Shown here: one piece after another, positions 1 to 11,489 of the stretch | Position numbering within the stretch: the stretch's first letter is position 1 | Layout: each line of letters starts with the position of its first letter | NCBI GenBank assembly: GCA_021234155.1 | Contig: JAJEKV010000106.1 | Span: 303,050 to 367,049 of the forward strand | DNA length: 64,000 nucleotides | Direction: 5' to 3' | From: Isoetes taiwanensis | Taxonomy: Eukaryota > Streptophyta > Lycopodiopsida > Isoetales > Isoetaceae | Position numbers and translations under genes: made by a program | Notes under the pieces: model-generated | What the model saw: the letters and a program-made list of their open reading frames with translations, nothing else | Told to the model about the DNA's origin: nothing | Database searches by the model: none

Positions 1-1025
1 CGATGCCGAGGATGCAAGATCAATCCTATTAAGACTAAGCTCATCTCTGCTGCATCAGAAGAGGGAGAGCAGTGCCTCTTTCTCTTGGGTGTATGTATCT
101 CTCCCGAGGACCTTATCATAAGTTTTGACAGAAAGTTGACTCTCTCTAAACTCTAAGTTTCTTTCCGAATGTAGAGCCATCCCCGGCAAACTCCTACACT
201 TCTTCCTCTCAGTTTACCAACATCAATTATCATGGCCCCCAAGAAAGTGCTGTTAATATGCAAAGTATCATTGAAGGTTCATTGTAGGTGGATCAAGTCT
301 CTTTGGTGTTGGATTTCCATTTCTATGGATGAATGTTGTAAGGAAAAGCAAAGGTGGTCTCTGGGCATTGCATATTGAGAAGGTGCCATTGCCTCGCTGC
401 CAACACTTCTACTGTGGCTTGCAACAATCAAATTAATCACCCCGTAAGTTGTCTCATTCAGCATTTTATTGAGAAATGCCACGCTTTGGGTGGAGAAATC
501 GCAAAAATGCATCTTCCCCATAGTATTTATTTCGTAATTTAACGGCCCCTCCTCCACCCCTTTGATCATAAGAAATGGATTAGAGCTTGACTAAAGCAAA
601 GGTATGTACACATAGAAAGAGGGGGCTTCGTGATCAACCACCATTTGGAGCCTCATCGATCCCCGATGATCCCACTATGTGCTTGGCCACTAATTTTCCT
701 GGGTTTCCACCTCAAATGCTGACTACTAGAGGTATTATTTATAATAAGGATATCATCCATAATTTCAATTATCATGATTCTCAAGGTTTCAAGGGATCCG
801 ATGATGATTCTCAAAAGCAATAACAATATCTCCTTAAAGATGGCAAGAGGGAACCGCACAATTCCTGGCGACTTTTGCATATTAATGGTTTTGTGGTTAC
901 AGGTTAATTTGGCTTACGTGTATCTTAATAGAATCAAACTATTTCATTCATACTAAAGGGATATCGAGCCGTAAAGAGTTTCCCGTGAATCTAACTTTAT
1001 GTATGCTGTCTCATTCATCCTAAAA
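1..1025. other. No recognised gene
   Basis: The short ORFs here show no domain I recognise, no repeat structure and no clear promoter. The sequence has the mixed, AT-rich look of decayed repeats found elsewhere in the window. Confidence 0.4.
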
Positions 1026-1185
1026 ATTAAGGCTTTTATGTGGTACCTATGGCATAGAGCCCTTTGCTACCAATAAAAAATGGAGGTTAAAGATGTCAAC
1101 CGAGCATTTCCAGATAAGATGCCCAGAACAGAGAATGAAGAACACCTCTTCAAAACTTGGTTCTTGGGCGTAATGGATACCTAAA
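1026..1185 (+). pseudogene. LINE ORF2 zf-RVT remnant
   Basis: A short translated stretch reads IKAFMWYLWHRAL, then a stop, then a stretch ending in EEHLFKTWFLG. This resembles the zinc-binding region downstream of reverse transcriptase in plant L1-type LINEs, where a F-W-R-x-x-x-x-A-L block is followed by E-x-x-x-H-L-F-x-x-C. One stop codon interrupts it, and the final cysteine appears as W. No reverse transcriptase is visible upstream, so it is at most a truncated relic. The assignment rests on a short motif and could be coincidental. Confidence 0.35.
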
Positions 1186-2594
1186 TTACCGGAACCGAGC
1201 TTAATATCTCTAATCGCCAACATGTAGGCCCTTGACCTCTTTTTCCCTGATCAATCTTGTAGATCGGCGGAGGGTTCTCCTACAGAATTTGCATAAATGC
1301 TCTAATCTTCAATGAAAAAATCGTCCGCCAAATGCAATTATCAAGCAAGCCCACATGACATTAATTCGGTTTTGGAGGACTGCGGAAAATCAGGTTTAAA
1401 AGCATCTACTTTAATCTTTTTCTTTATTGTTTCTGTGTAATATACTCATCATGTTTAAAAGATTGAGGTGGAGAAGAATGAATCTTCATGCAAATGCATT
1501 TTCAGGCCGGCTCAATTTGGTATGTCGAGGTGCCAAATGAGCATGAAGAAGAATGCTAATCGCCACCGCGGCTTGCACCACTAATTTGATGAAAAGAGAC
1601 ACATCTGCGGTATCGCGAAAGACAAAAAAAATATCTATGACCCAGAAAGGCTCACTTGTGTAACTCCATTCTATTCATTGTTGGCATAAGGGCATGGGCG
1701 TAGTTGATCACTCTCGAGGGAACCCAAGAAAAGGACATTCTTCCACAGATGAACTACTCTTCAAAGAAATTTTCAAATTATCCTAACTATTATGGTTCCC
1801 TTTGGTTTTCGCATAATTTTTTTCGTGGTCCTTAACTCCGCCCTTTCAAAATGGTTCTCCTTTAAAATGCTCCGTATATATCATGTAATATTTCCATACT
1901 TCAATTTAAAAAGACTCATCATCTATTGAATTAGAAAAATGCAATTATAAATTGTCTATAGATAACATTTGATCTTTGTAATGACTCATCATCTATTGAA
2001 TGGAGAAAAAATGCTGCAAATATAGCTTTGATAAAGGCGTACTTTGCTCTTGACGCTAATTAATTTGTTCTTGTATATCATTATCGTGAATCTACCGTGA
2101 CTCAATAATCAGTTTAATCAAATCGTTTTATATGTTTTCTTCGCCATTTATCCTTCCACTTGGAACAGCCTTTCGTTAAATGTTTCCACCGTGGATGGTT
2201 GTTGTGGTCTATTTGGAAAAAGAAAGTAATGTGTATCTTCAAACGCTTTATCAATTAGTGCCAACCAACTTTTTCACGAAGGCTAAGACAGACAGGAGCA
2301 GATACCTATTTTCGTTCCGATGTCTAGATTTATTGAGGAATATTTGGGTATCTTATCTTATGCATAGATGTGTGGTCAGACTCGGATTATTTCGTCACGA
2401 GATTTTATTCTGCCTCAGATCTATGTGTGTGTACTTTTTCTGGAATATTGAATAAGAGTTTGTCGTCCTTTAAAAAAAAAAAATCTGTTCTTGTAGTCAT
2501 CCGCTGTTCATTGGAAATCCAAGCTCGTCATCAATATGTTCTAAAACTAAATATAGAAATAAAGTTCGGAATTGAATCTCTCTTTTTTTTCCTT
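1186..2594. other. No recognised gene
   Basis: AT-rich sequence with several degenerate copies of short phrases, for example a 'gactcatcatctattgaat' phrase near 1,913 and 1,981. No protein domain or structured repeat is clear. Confidence 0.35.
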
Positions 2595-2925
2595 GTGTTT
2601 TTTATTTTTTTTTAGCTTAGCTCAAAAAAGGATTGAAGCCTTCAAATACATCTGTCTGGCTATTTGCATCTTCTTTTTAAAATATTTTGCATATATTCCA
2701 TCTCCTTCACTACCATCCCTTGTGGTAGCCGCAAACCTAAAAATCGAGAGCCTTTTAATACAAAAAAAACAACTTTGTGCCATTGCCATGTGACAATGGG
2801 GAGGTTCATTTTAGGAACGCTCCTCGATTATTATTTCTCTTTTTAGAACGCTCTCTAGATATGTTTTACTTATAATTGGTAAAATAAAAATATGTAACTT
2901 TCTCCTCTTTAAAAATCATTCATTC
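2595..2925 (+). repeat. Inverted-repeat arm, outer segment
   Basis: This segment matches the reverse complement of about 8,900-9,175. Shared landmarks include TTAGCTTAGCTC at the outer edge, 'ccatgtgacaatg', and 'agaacgctctctagatatgtttta'-like sequence towards the centre. Similarity stops abruptly at the outer edge near 2,595 and 9,175. The arm continues at 5,491 after an interruption of about 2.6 kb that is absent from the other arm. Confidence 0.6.
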
Positions 2926-5490
2926 TTCTTTCTTTTGCTGCTGCCTTTATAGTTAGGTAACCGCCCGATCGGGTTTCCTACCGGTAAACCGGCAAGCGTG
3001 CCGGCCAAGAATGGCATTAGTCGTTAGTGGCGCTACTACCGCCGCATCGGGGCCGAAAACCTCGGTAGATCCGGGCTTCGCTACCCAGCCGCTGAACCGG
3101 CTAGGATTTGGGGAAATTCGTTTGAATTTTTTGCTAAGTGGCCTCGGTATGGCCTAATACATTGATCAATGCTTATGGCCCTGCTATGGATTTTATTATT
3201 GGGTCACGGCGGAATCCTAAAGCGATGCATCGAAAATCCTCGATTCTTGACCCTCGCGAAGCCAAGCTTCGAGCATCTTCGTAGTTTTCCAACCATATTC
3301 TTCCCGACTGACCACCCTATAATGATCTTTAAGCTCAAGATTCCCGGTTTCTTCAACCTGCAGCAAATATATCTTGAATCCTGGTCAGCGCTATGGAATC
3401 GCCATCTCATCATCTCCCTATGCTCCATAATCTTAAGTAAAGCCAGAAAATAACCTGCACTCTTTTGGCATATTGTCCGATCCAAGGCTTGTACCGCCGC
3501 AACATAAGATGTGTACCCTCCGAGGCATCCATCGCTACAGCATATCCCGCTTTTAAAACCGGCGAAAAATCATGAAAACCGTGGCTCCATGATCTCAAAT
3601 CAGGCTTTGTCGTCAGCCGAATGGGAAGCTTCATTGCCCGGCCAAATCGAGACGAAAACTGCGAAAAGGCATTAATAAGAACATAGCTCGAATCATGCTA
3701 GCTTAGGCTAAAGAAAGCTAAGCAAATATGGAAATAGAGCGCGAAAAAGTAAGAGATGCTACATGAAAGAATACCCATGAGGGAAATGGGAAGAACTTAC
3801 GGCGTAATCTGTCGTGGAAGGAACATGGCAACCTGCTGTCATGAGAAGAACCCCATGGTGACCTAAAAAATACCGGTGGAGGAGATGGAAGCGAGGAGAA
3901 TAAAGGCCTTGGAATAAAGAGGCCTGTCACTTGCAGAGATATAAAACACCCTTGAAGAACCGTAGTGCACCGTAGTTTCTCAGAGAGCCTATGTAATAAA
4001 AGAGGAATCGAATCAAGAAAAAAGAAATACAAAGAAAGAAACGATGAAGTCAAAAACATGGGGAAGATCGAATTATACCCTATGGGAAGTATTGTAAGCA
4101 CAACCATGAAAAGCAAAAGAAAAGAACCATGGATAATATTATTGCAAAACAAAGCTCGAGAAAACCATGCACAATTGAAGAAGGGGAAAAAGGATGCTAT
4201 TCCAAGAATATTCCGAAAGAAAAGAAATTATCGTTAACCAAATGTTCAAAACAGTAACATGCAGCGACGATAGACGGTTCCCACGGGCCGACGAGGCTGC
4301 CGTGGGAGGGATTTCTCTAAGATTAGCCCGGGAATAAAAGATTTTTTGACAGCCGTCTCAGAAAAAGGATCGCAAAAACCGGTTCTTCAAGGGATTTGGT
4401 CAATTCTTGTCGGAGGTGGCCTCTGCTCTTTTACCTAAATCTACTAGTAGCCGGCCTTGATTGTCGGGCGAACCGGGCCCGAAGCAATACTGAGGAGATT
4501 TGCAAGTAGACTTGGTCGGATATGCTTGAATCACCACAGAATTTGTCTTCAAAAAAGAGTAGAAAATAAATAGGGTCTAACCAATATGCGAAGATCTCTG
4601 AGCCACAAAAGTTTAAAGGCTGTAAGAAAGGGATAAAGCCGTAACTGCAGCATCAAAGCCATCTCGCAAGATTTGATCCAAAGAGAAAATTTGATTGCAC
4701 GCAAACAGAGAGAGAGATAATAAAATTAAGGAAAAATGAAGCCCCTTTAAAGAGAGAGAAGGAAGTCTACTTACTTCAAAACATGATTGGTAGCTGAGTT
4801 AGCAGCGTCTGCCTCCTATCGGATAGGTGCACGGTTCAATCTCCATTCAAAGACCTTTTGCCAAAGGATCGAGAACCACAAAATGCGCCTCTTTTGCCTC
4901 GATGTATGCGGACCGGCATGACCAAGGCATACTTTATGACGTGGTACGACCAAGGCAAGAATTGCCGACGGCAAAGATGAGTTGGCATATTTGGTCGGAC
5001 GGCGCAACGTTGGCAAGAATTACGACGTAAGGTGGTGAATGATGCAAGAGTGATGCGACGCTACCATGTTGGCGATCCCTAGGTGGCATACCTAAACTAA
5101 GGTGCGAAGGACGTATGGCGATGTATTAAGGGGTATTGGGGTTATAAATATAGAAACTACTCTTTAAAGTTTTTCCAACCAAAAAGTGTGCAATAAAGTT
5201 TGTTCTATTGTTCTAGTTTTCTTTGATGGGTCTCTTTCACAGTCAGCTTACCTTTCTAAGTTGCGAAAGGTGGCTCGGCCAAAGCTCTACTTTGCTCCTC
5301 GCTAGCAAGTCAAGGAATAGGGAAGCCTCAAGCCCGCCTACTACAAACGCTATGGCTTAATGAATTATTCGCTATGGCTTAATGAATGGCTATATAGCTG
5401 TATTTGAATCATCATGCTACTGTAGTTACCAATTGCATATCTATAAATCAAAATTACCTAAAGTAAAACAAATAGGAAATATTCCGTGAA
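2926..5490. other. Insertion inside the inverted-repeat arm
   Basis: The right arm of the inverted repeat runs straight across this point, so these 2.6 kb are probably a later insertion, or the right arm has lost them. The stretch holds no domain I recognise. The ORFs at 3,169-3,453 (+), 3,410-3,634 (-) and 3,718-4,152 (-) are of low complexity or unknown. A TATA box and polyadenylation signal near 5,143-5,197 suggest that the right end is part of an LTR, but I found no partner LTR. Confidence 0.4.
5143..5197 (+). promoter_or_regulatory. LTR-like TATA box and polyadenylation signal
   Basis: TATAAATATAG at 5,143-5,153 is followed 39 bases later by AATAAA at 5,192-5,197. That spacing is usual in plant LTRs, where both signals lie close together around the R region. 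No second copy was found, so this is a candidate only. Confidence 0.3.
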
Positions 5491-6035
5491 TTTCAAATGG
5501 CGCAAATACGAAGCAAGCAAATATAAATAATAAGGAAATTTAGAACGATACGAAATTAAAACATGGAGAATAAACTAACTGGATGTCAATAAGTGGTGAG
5601 GCAACGGAAAGCAATTCGCCAATTAGACCACAAATTCTTCATATATTACGTATAGTGGCATAGGCCATGAAGAGTATCAAAGACAAAGTTGATCTTTAGT
5701 TCTCGTGCAAACAAAAGTGAGAGCTCCAAAGAAAGAAGCTGCAATTCCAAACAACCCAAATGGAATCCATCGAAATTTGCTCCCAATGCAACGGCTATTA
5801 ATAAGGGGCCATTATGGCACCATCAGCTTCCAGCCTATTTCTCCATTACCTTAAGGCGCGATTCCTCGCCAATTAGCTCCGGAATAACACTCGGCCGCAA
5901 ATATATATCAAATTGTATGTGCCCGCTGCCTAATAGGCACATAATTCAAGTAGACACTATGCTAGCCTTTGTATTCCCCAATCCAATGGCATGCTTCTTC
6001 TAATTATAGCTCCTCAGCTAATTTGGTCACAAATG
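5491..6035. repeat. Inverted-repeat arm, inner segment
   Basis: This segment matches the reverse complement of about 8,325-8,890. Shared landmarks are 'aaataataaggaaattta', a 'cacttttgtttgc' phrase and 'cacatacaatttgatatat'. Read on the minus strand it gives a hydrophobic stretch ending GALTFVCTRTKDQLCL before a stop, and the other arm gives a related GAFTFVCLKPK stretch. A small membrane-protein-like coding fragment may therefore be part of the repeat. I do not recognise the family. Confidence 0.55.
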
Positions 6036-7479
6036 GCTAGCGACTCCCCTGCATTTGAAAGGATTTTGTATTGAGGGTTTCTACAAACATTTTCCAATGA
6101 ATGCTTGCCTGCTTAAGAAGATGGATTTGACCTCGCGGAGTTATCACTGCGGGTGCATATTAGATATGCGCTTATTTATAACAACCATAGTATTCCCAAT
6201 ATCTAAGAACTCCTGGGCCAGTTCGTATCAACAACGAAACATAACAACCAAGATATTGGCCTAAACATTTCTCAGAATAAAATTTTGTGGGATACACGGA
6301 TAATCTATATGATGGAGTGGGTTTTAGAGAACTGTGAGAACCAAATGGATTGCGATGAAATGACTCCATAATATGAACACGTACTGCAAAAGTGTAGTAG
6401 AGGATATTTACTTAATGATTAATGCTTTGTGGGAATCTTAATGTTGCTGATATCATGCCAATTTGGTCTGGGTATCCCATTATAAGGACGAGCAAGGGCA
6501 AGGTAGTTTGGGCATTTTGAGTATAGAAATTAACACAGGAAACTGGAAATATTCGAAGTCGGCCCCGTAGCAAATGCTTGACACAGAGCTACAAGCTAAA
6601 TCCCCAGCACAATATCATAGCATAGCCTTCTGGACTGTTTATGTTGATTCCAAAATCGCATGATCCATTGTTAAAATGACCAATTTTTATGTATGGGCAT
6701 GCATCATCTTCGAGTTGCATCATCATTTTCTTAATCTGCAAGGAAACCCATTTGCGAAGGTCTATTTGGCTTTCTATCCATTCCGGAAGGCGCTTGGGGT
6801 ATTTGTGACCATTTTCAGTGGGCACAGGAGTAGAAGAAGTAGAACCATAACAGAAATGTCCTTACAATTCTAGGATCAAACCACGAACTACTGGATCCAC
6901 GCATGCGGGCGGCTCTGCCACAATCGGGCATAACAGAGGTTATTCACCACATGTTGCCATATGATTTCATCAAGAACACGTGTTGTTTCAGTGTCATTTT
7001 AGATGACGGCACAGAATTAGGAAAAAAAATAAGGAAAAAAGAAAAATTACAACCACATTTATATATGTTCAGAAAATCCTATATTTGCATTGAAAATGTT
7101 CGCCATTGCTTCAAATTTTGCGTTTTGATAGTTGAACATCTCGACTATGATCGTTTAGATAAACAGGGCTATGATTTTACCTGTTGGTTCTTTTGCTATG
7201 ATGCTTCAAGGTCTCAAAAAAAGGATTCATAGCTTCTATTAAACACAAAAAATGGACTTCAAAATATTGAAAATCTAGAGACATGTTCTTGTTGTGTTTT
7301 AAATAGCTACTGGGGCCATCGATTTGGTAGCTTTTCTAATCCCGGCTATGAAAGTGATAAATATAAGGAGCTATAGGCCACGGTACCCCATTTGGGTATT
7401 TACGAAATCGGGCAGCCTAGGGCCTCGATATTGCTCTCGTGAGATATTGTAACTGCAGCCATCACACAAAACAAGATCT
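6036..7479. other. Spacer of the inverted repeat; no recognised gene
   Basis: The sequence next to the minus-strand LTR at 7,493 should be the 5' leader of that element, running towards lower coordinates. I see no gag or pol motif in it. The ORFs at 6,055-6,264 and 6,903-7,232 are not recognisable. Confidence 0.35.
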
Positions 7480-7489
7480 GCTCATACCA
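7480..7489 (-). promoter_or_regulatory. Primer-binding site, Met-tRNA type
   Basis: On the minus strand the bases right after the LTR read TTGGTATGAGCAGATC, a near match to the plant TGGTATCAGAGC primer-binding site. This identifies the adjacent LTR as a 5' LTR of a minus-oriented element. Confidence 0.6.
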
Positions 7490-7492
7490 ACT

Positions 7493-7846
7493 TGATACAA
7501 CAAAAGAAAGTTAGAACCACACTTCAAGATACAAACTCGATAAACAAGTAAAGCTCTTAACTTTAGAGTTTAAACCACCTGTCCCGCCGCCTTCCACAAG
7601 ATTCGCTATTTGCCGTTAAGACTGGCAACCAAGAGTTCCGACCACTTTAAGGCAAGTTTGATCAGCACTACTACAAGGCGCAGGAGTTCTTAGAGCACAG
7701 AGCCGGATTTTCCATGATCAGAAGAGAAGAAACAATTATATTTATAAGGCCAGATTACCCTATTTCCGGATGAACCTTGTCTGTTCAAAAATATCAGTCT
7801 AAAAGGTAGATATTATCTAATAACAGAGATTCGGGTTGTAATAACA
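7493..7846 (-). repeat. LTR, minus orientation (family A)
   Basis: On the minus strand this 354-bp unit begins TGTTATTACAAC and ends TGTTGTATCA, with TG...CA ends. It matches the plus-strand unit at 16,794-17,150 over its length. Sequence similarity stops exactly at the TG and CA ends. It is followed by a primer-binding site, so it is a 5' LTR. No matching 3' LTR in the same orientation is visible in the window. Confidence 0.7.
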
Positions 7847-8324
7847 TGGCTTTTTTGTACCCTTGTTCTTAGAATCCGGAGGTTCTGGTTCATCCTCAGA
7901 CTATTTCGATGGAAGGGGTCGCGGGCCGTTATCAACCACGCCCCTTTTTAATCTAAAATGAACATTTGGTCCTTTAACTTTAAAATATTAGATGCACCTA
8001 TCTATACCCAATTGAGATATTATAAAATGTATCCCTTACAATTAACTACTAGCCTTAAGAATAACTCATGTTGCGTCTTGTTCGAAGCCGCTTCCCCAAG
8101 CCTGATTGTCGCAATGTTAGCGAGGAGAATTCAAAACTACATCAACGCTTTGGGATGCTCTTATGTATTCACGCATTAACAAAAGGATTTTCTAATCTCC
8201 ACATGGTTTGTCATAACAATAACATACTATGGCATAAGTCCGAATGTTTCAAAACATGTGGATTCAACCTATATTTGGGAGCATTTCTAAACGCTAACTA
8301 CAGAGTCAGCTAAAGATATGTATT
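7847..8324. other. No recognised gene
   Basis: Short overlapping plus-strand ORFs are present, but none carries a motif I recognise. Confidence 0.35.
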
Positions 8325-9175
8325 GGATGTACCAAATTGCCGGGAAGCTATGGAAGAAGAAGCATGCTAGCAGTCAAGCTGCTCGTGAATATGCCGATAT
8401 TTGGAGCAATGGTTGCCGATTCTGATTGGGGAATACAAAGGAATCAAGCAAGAATTAATTGCTGAAATTATGCCCTCATGGGCTCTGACAGCACATACAA
8501 TTTGATATATTACATTTGCAGCAGTAAATTACTCCGACCAGTGTGAGGAATGTCAGCCTTTAGGTGTTGCCAGAGCTGGGCAGTTACACGGTTTCCTCAT
8601 TGCTGCATTGGGGCCAGACATTTCCAAGAGAGTTCTTTTAATGGAATTGCGCCTTTGGCCGGAGCCTTCACTTTTGTTTGCCTGAAACCAAAGATCAGCC
8701 TATCTTTAATACCTTTCATGGCCTACCACTATCGCCAATATGAAGAATTCATGGTCTAATCGCAATCAAGCCATTGCCTCACCCACTTATTCAAAGATCG
8801 ATTAGTTTATTCCTCCATGTTTTGTTTTAATCTCTCTCTCGTAGACGTTCTAAATTTCCTTATTATTTATTTGCTTTCATAAAGGCCTCTTAACAAGGAA
8901 AGCTACATATTGTTTTTTACCAAATTATCATAAAACATATCTAGAACGCTCTAAAAACATTTATACAATAACGCTCTAAATGAACTCATTGTCACATGGA
9001 AATAACAATCAGATCTTTGTATAGGAAAGCGCTTCTTCGATTTTGGGTTGCCCTAAGGCTACCTAGGGATGGTAGTGAAGGAGATGGAATATATGCGTAA
9101 TATTTTACAGGAAATGTATTTGAAGGCTTCAATCCTTTTTGAGCTAAGCTAAAAAAATAAAACAAGGTGTCACAA
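8325..9175. repeat. Inverted-repeat arm, right, uninterrupted
   Basis: The reverse complement of this arm matches 2,595-2,925 followed directly by 5,491-6,035. The order and boundaries make it an inverted duplication of one repeat unit of about 0.85 kb. Similarity is patchy with many small indels, so the copies are old or the sequence is noisy. Confidence 0.6.
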
Positions 9176-10139
9176 GGCGTAAGGGTTGCCCTCCGATGGC
9201 ACGAGAGGGTGTTTTATAGTTTTTGTTTCGTTGTTTCATGTTGAGCCTTTTGCCTTTGTATGAGCCGCAGAATGCTACAAAAGGTGTCATTTCTTTAGCC
9301 CAAGAAGATTTGGCCATCGCACTTAGCCAATTACCGCGATGGATGTCAAAAATTATGTTTAACCATACTCTTGTTGGTTACTAAACTCGCTTTGGCCTTT
9401 TATATTTACTTCATCCATTAACCTAATAGCATGCCATTTTGAAGCCACTACATGACAATTTAAAAGCTCTTAGATAGTACATGCTGTGATGCCCTTGGCC
9501 AAGAAATGGTGATAGAATATGTAAACGTAATAATTTTTAGACTGATCATGCCCGATTTTCCATACCGAAAGCATGCATTCTAAGACGCTGCTTAACAAAG
9601 ATGAGCATGCCATATTGTTCAAGATGAAAGCAGATCCTTTCAAGGCCGAAGTTCGACTGCTTCTTAATGTCAATCCAAAGAACATGGGTGACCGAATAGC
9701 TTCATGTTTATGCTGATTTAGAGCAGTTTCGCATATTGGTATATATTGGCATATACTCTAGAATATGCCAAAAATCCACATGAATGAGAGTCAACCCAAA
9801 AGGCAATAGTTAAGATTTTAATACACTATAACAGGCCCAACTACCACCATTTATGGTTTCAATCACATGAGGGATCCTCACTAAAAGTTGCCATAATTCC
9901 TCTTTCCATGCTCTGCTTGGCGTGAGGACACGTGCATGTGAAAATTATTTGGAAGGGCTTTTGGGATTTAGAAATCTACCATGTTTGACTCTTTAAATCT
10001 CTAAAAGCTTTGAAGAAGAGGGATGTACCTTCGCCATCAAACCCCCGCCATTTTGCCTAGTCTAGTTTTTGTAGATATGTCGTGAATCGCATCTGGCTTG
10101 GGTTCATGTGAAATGCAAATAGATTAATGCTTAGTCAAG
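9176..10139. other. No recognised gene; contains a short dispersed repeat
   Basis: No protein domain is visible. The minus-strand ORF at 9,470-9,685 is unrecognised. A segment near 9,718-9,810 recurs in inverted orientation near 63,405-63,512. Confidence 0.35.
9718..9810 (+). repeat. Short dispersed repeat rich in ATATGCC
   Basis: The phrase series GGTATATATTGGCATATACT, then 'agaatatgcc', then 'aaaatccaca', matches the reverse complement of 63,405-63,512. The shared unit contains several ATATGCCA steps, so part of the similarity could be simple-sequence convergence. Confidence 0.4.
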
Positions 10140-10333
10140 TGGGACGGACGCCCATAGAGGCTCGTATGCATCCATAGAGGCTGCATGCATCCCTAGAGGC
10201 TGTGGCGCATCCATAGAGTGCTTCTGCTAGCTATAAAGAGGCTCTGGGAGAGCTCATGGGGCATTGAGTATCCGTGGCCGAGCTCATGGGTTGGGTGGCT
10301 TAATTATAGCAGCACGCCATTCCAGCGCTTCAA
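10140..10333 (+). repeat. 5' LTR of family B gypsy
   Basis: It begins TGGGACGGACGC, like the partner at 14,120. The first third consists of 3-4 copies of a phrase near GCATGCATCCATAGAGG, followed by a TATA-like GCTATAAAGAGGC near 10,231 and the shared phrase 'catggggcattgagtatccgtg'. The end near 10,333 is approximate. Confidence 0.7.
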
Positions 10334-10335
10334 AG

Positions 10336-10348
10336 GGTAATGAGCCCT
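10336..10348 (+). promoter_or_regulatory. Primer-binding site, degenerate
   Basis: GGGTAATGAGCCC lies just inside the left LTR and is a diverged match to the TGGTATCAGAGCC initiator-Met site. Confidence 0.45.
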
Positions 10349-10449
10349 CAAGTTGTGATGGACTAACTACCGAGAAGTGGATCTGATAATGGAGTTGGAG
10401 ACCGACAACGCGCATTTTGAGCCAAAAGTTGGAAGTCAGCTTCTAGCTC

Positions 10450-11100
10450 TATACGTGAGCCGTGACATGGACTCCGATTCGGCCGGGTTCTACATTGAAG
10501 CCGTCACATGATGCGTGACATCCACGCGTCGCGAGATAAGATCGGCGCTGAATGTGAAAATTCGAGTTCAAACCTTATTTGGCAAATTCCACGGACATGC
10601 AGGAACTCTTTGCATGGTTGGGGATCCGGAACTCATATTTCGCCAAGACTAAAGATGATGATGACACGCCTTATTTTACTTCAACGCCATTTAGGAGGGG
10701 TTTAAGGATTGGTGGCTTGATCTACTCAAGCAATCGCACCTAAGGAAACTCCGGATCACAACATTTGCGAGTTTGGAGTACACTCATTAAGGAAAGGTTT
10801 CGGTCATAATTGGGAGCTTGATTTGCTCGCACGGAACCGCTTGACCTAAAGAAGACAAGGAGTCCATTCATGATTTTTCTCGGCAAGAGTCTTGAAGAAA
10901 GGTCTCCAGCCTTTGGCAAAATGATGCAGAAATCTGACCGGGTTGATGGGCAAAGCTATTCATCGCTGATCCAACCAAGTTGATCTTCTGCCGCAAACCT
11001 TTCTTTTTGGGGCCCTCTAAACCAGCGTAGTAACGAAGAGGGAGGGTCTTTCATTAACTCAAACCATCAATGCACAAAGGGGTTTAAACTCTATGTCGAT
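10450..11100 (+). pseudogene. Gag remnant of family B gypsy
   Basis: The position between primer-binding site and protease, together with fragments such as a PYFTSTPFRRGLRIGGLIYSS-like stretch near 10,660-10,730, suggests a decayed gag. Typical gypsy gag carries a run similar to 'A..WW......F.......W..F...F...F'. Only scattered pieces survive here and there is no zinc knuckle. The assignment depends mainly on position. Confidence 0.35.
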
Positions 11101-11489
11101 GATTCCCCATGGTCATTCCCTACAAGTTTGTTAAACTGCATCGTGAAGGGCGAATAAATGGAGATCATGTTCCTACTATTTCGCCTTTAGGTCAAAAAAA
11201 GCCGCTCTCTGAGGAGGATAAGTCTTCGCAAGAGAGGGAGCCTAAAGAATCCTATATGGCTCGGAAGAATCATTCGCCGAGCATAAGTGTTTTATTTTGC
11301 TCTAGTCCCTCACCATAAATTTTGAATGTTCCGTACACACCAAAGAAAAGGGGATCTCAAAACCGTGTACATCTAAAGTTCCACCTAATCAAAGAAAGAA
11401 AGCCGGACAAAGATCTGGCTTTCGCGGGTCATTCCTATACACTAGACCATCCCGAACATAGCCGCCTTTTATGCTTTTAAGTTAACCGG

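Noticed and set aside
3718-4152. 144-codon minus-strand Phe/Leu/Ser-rich ORF
   Set aside because: Composition follows an A/G-rich plus strand; no signal peptide plus domain arrangement is convincing.
4795-4855. tRNA-like stretch (TAGCTGAGTTAGCAGCG, later CGGTTCAATC)
   Set aside because: A-box and B-box resemblance only. I could not fold an acceptor or anticodon stem, so neither a tRNA gene nor a SINE head is supported.
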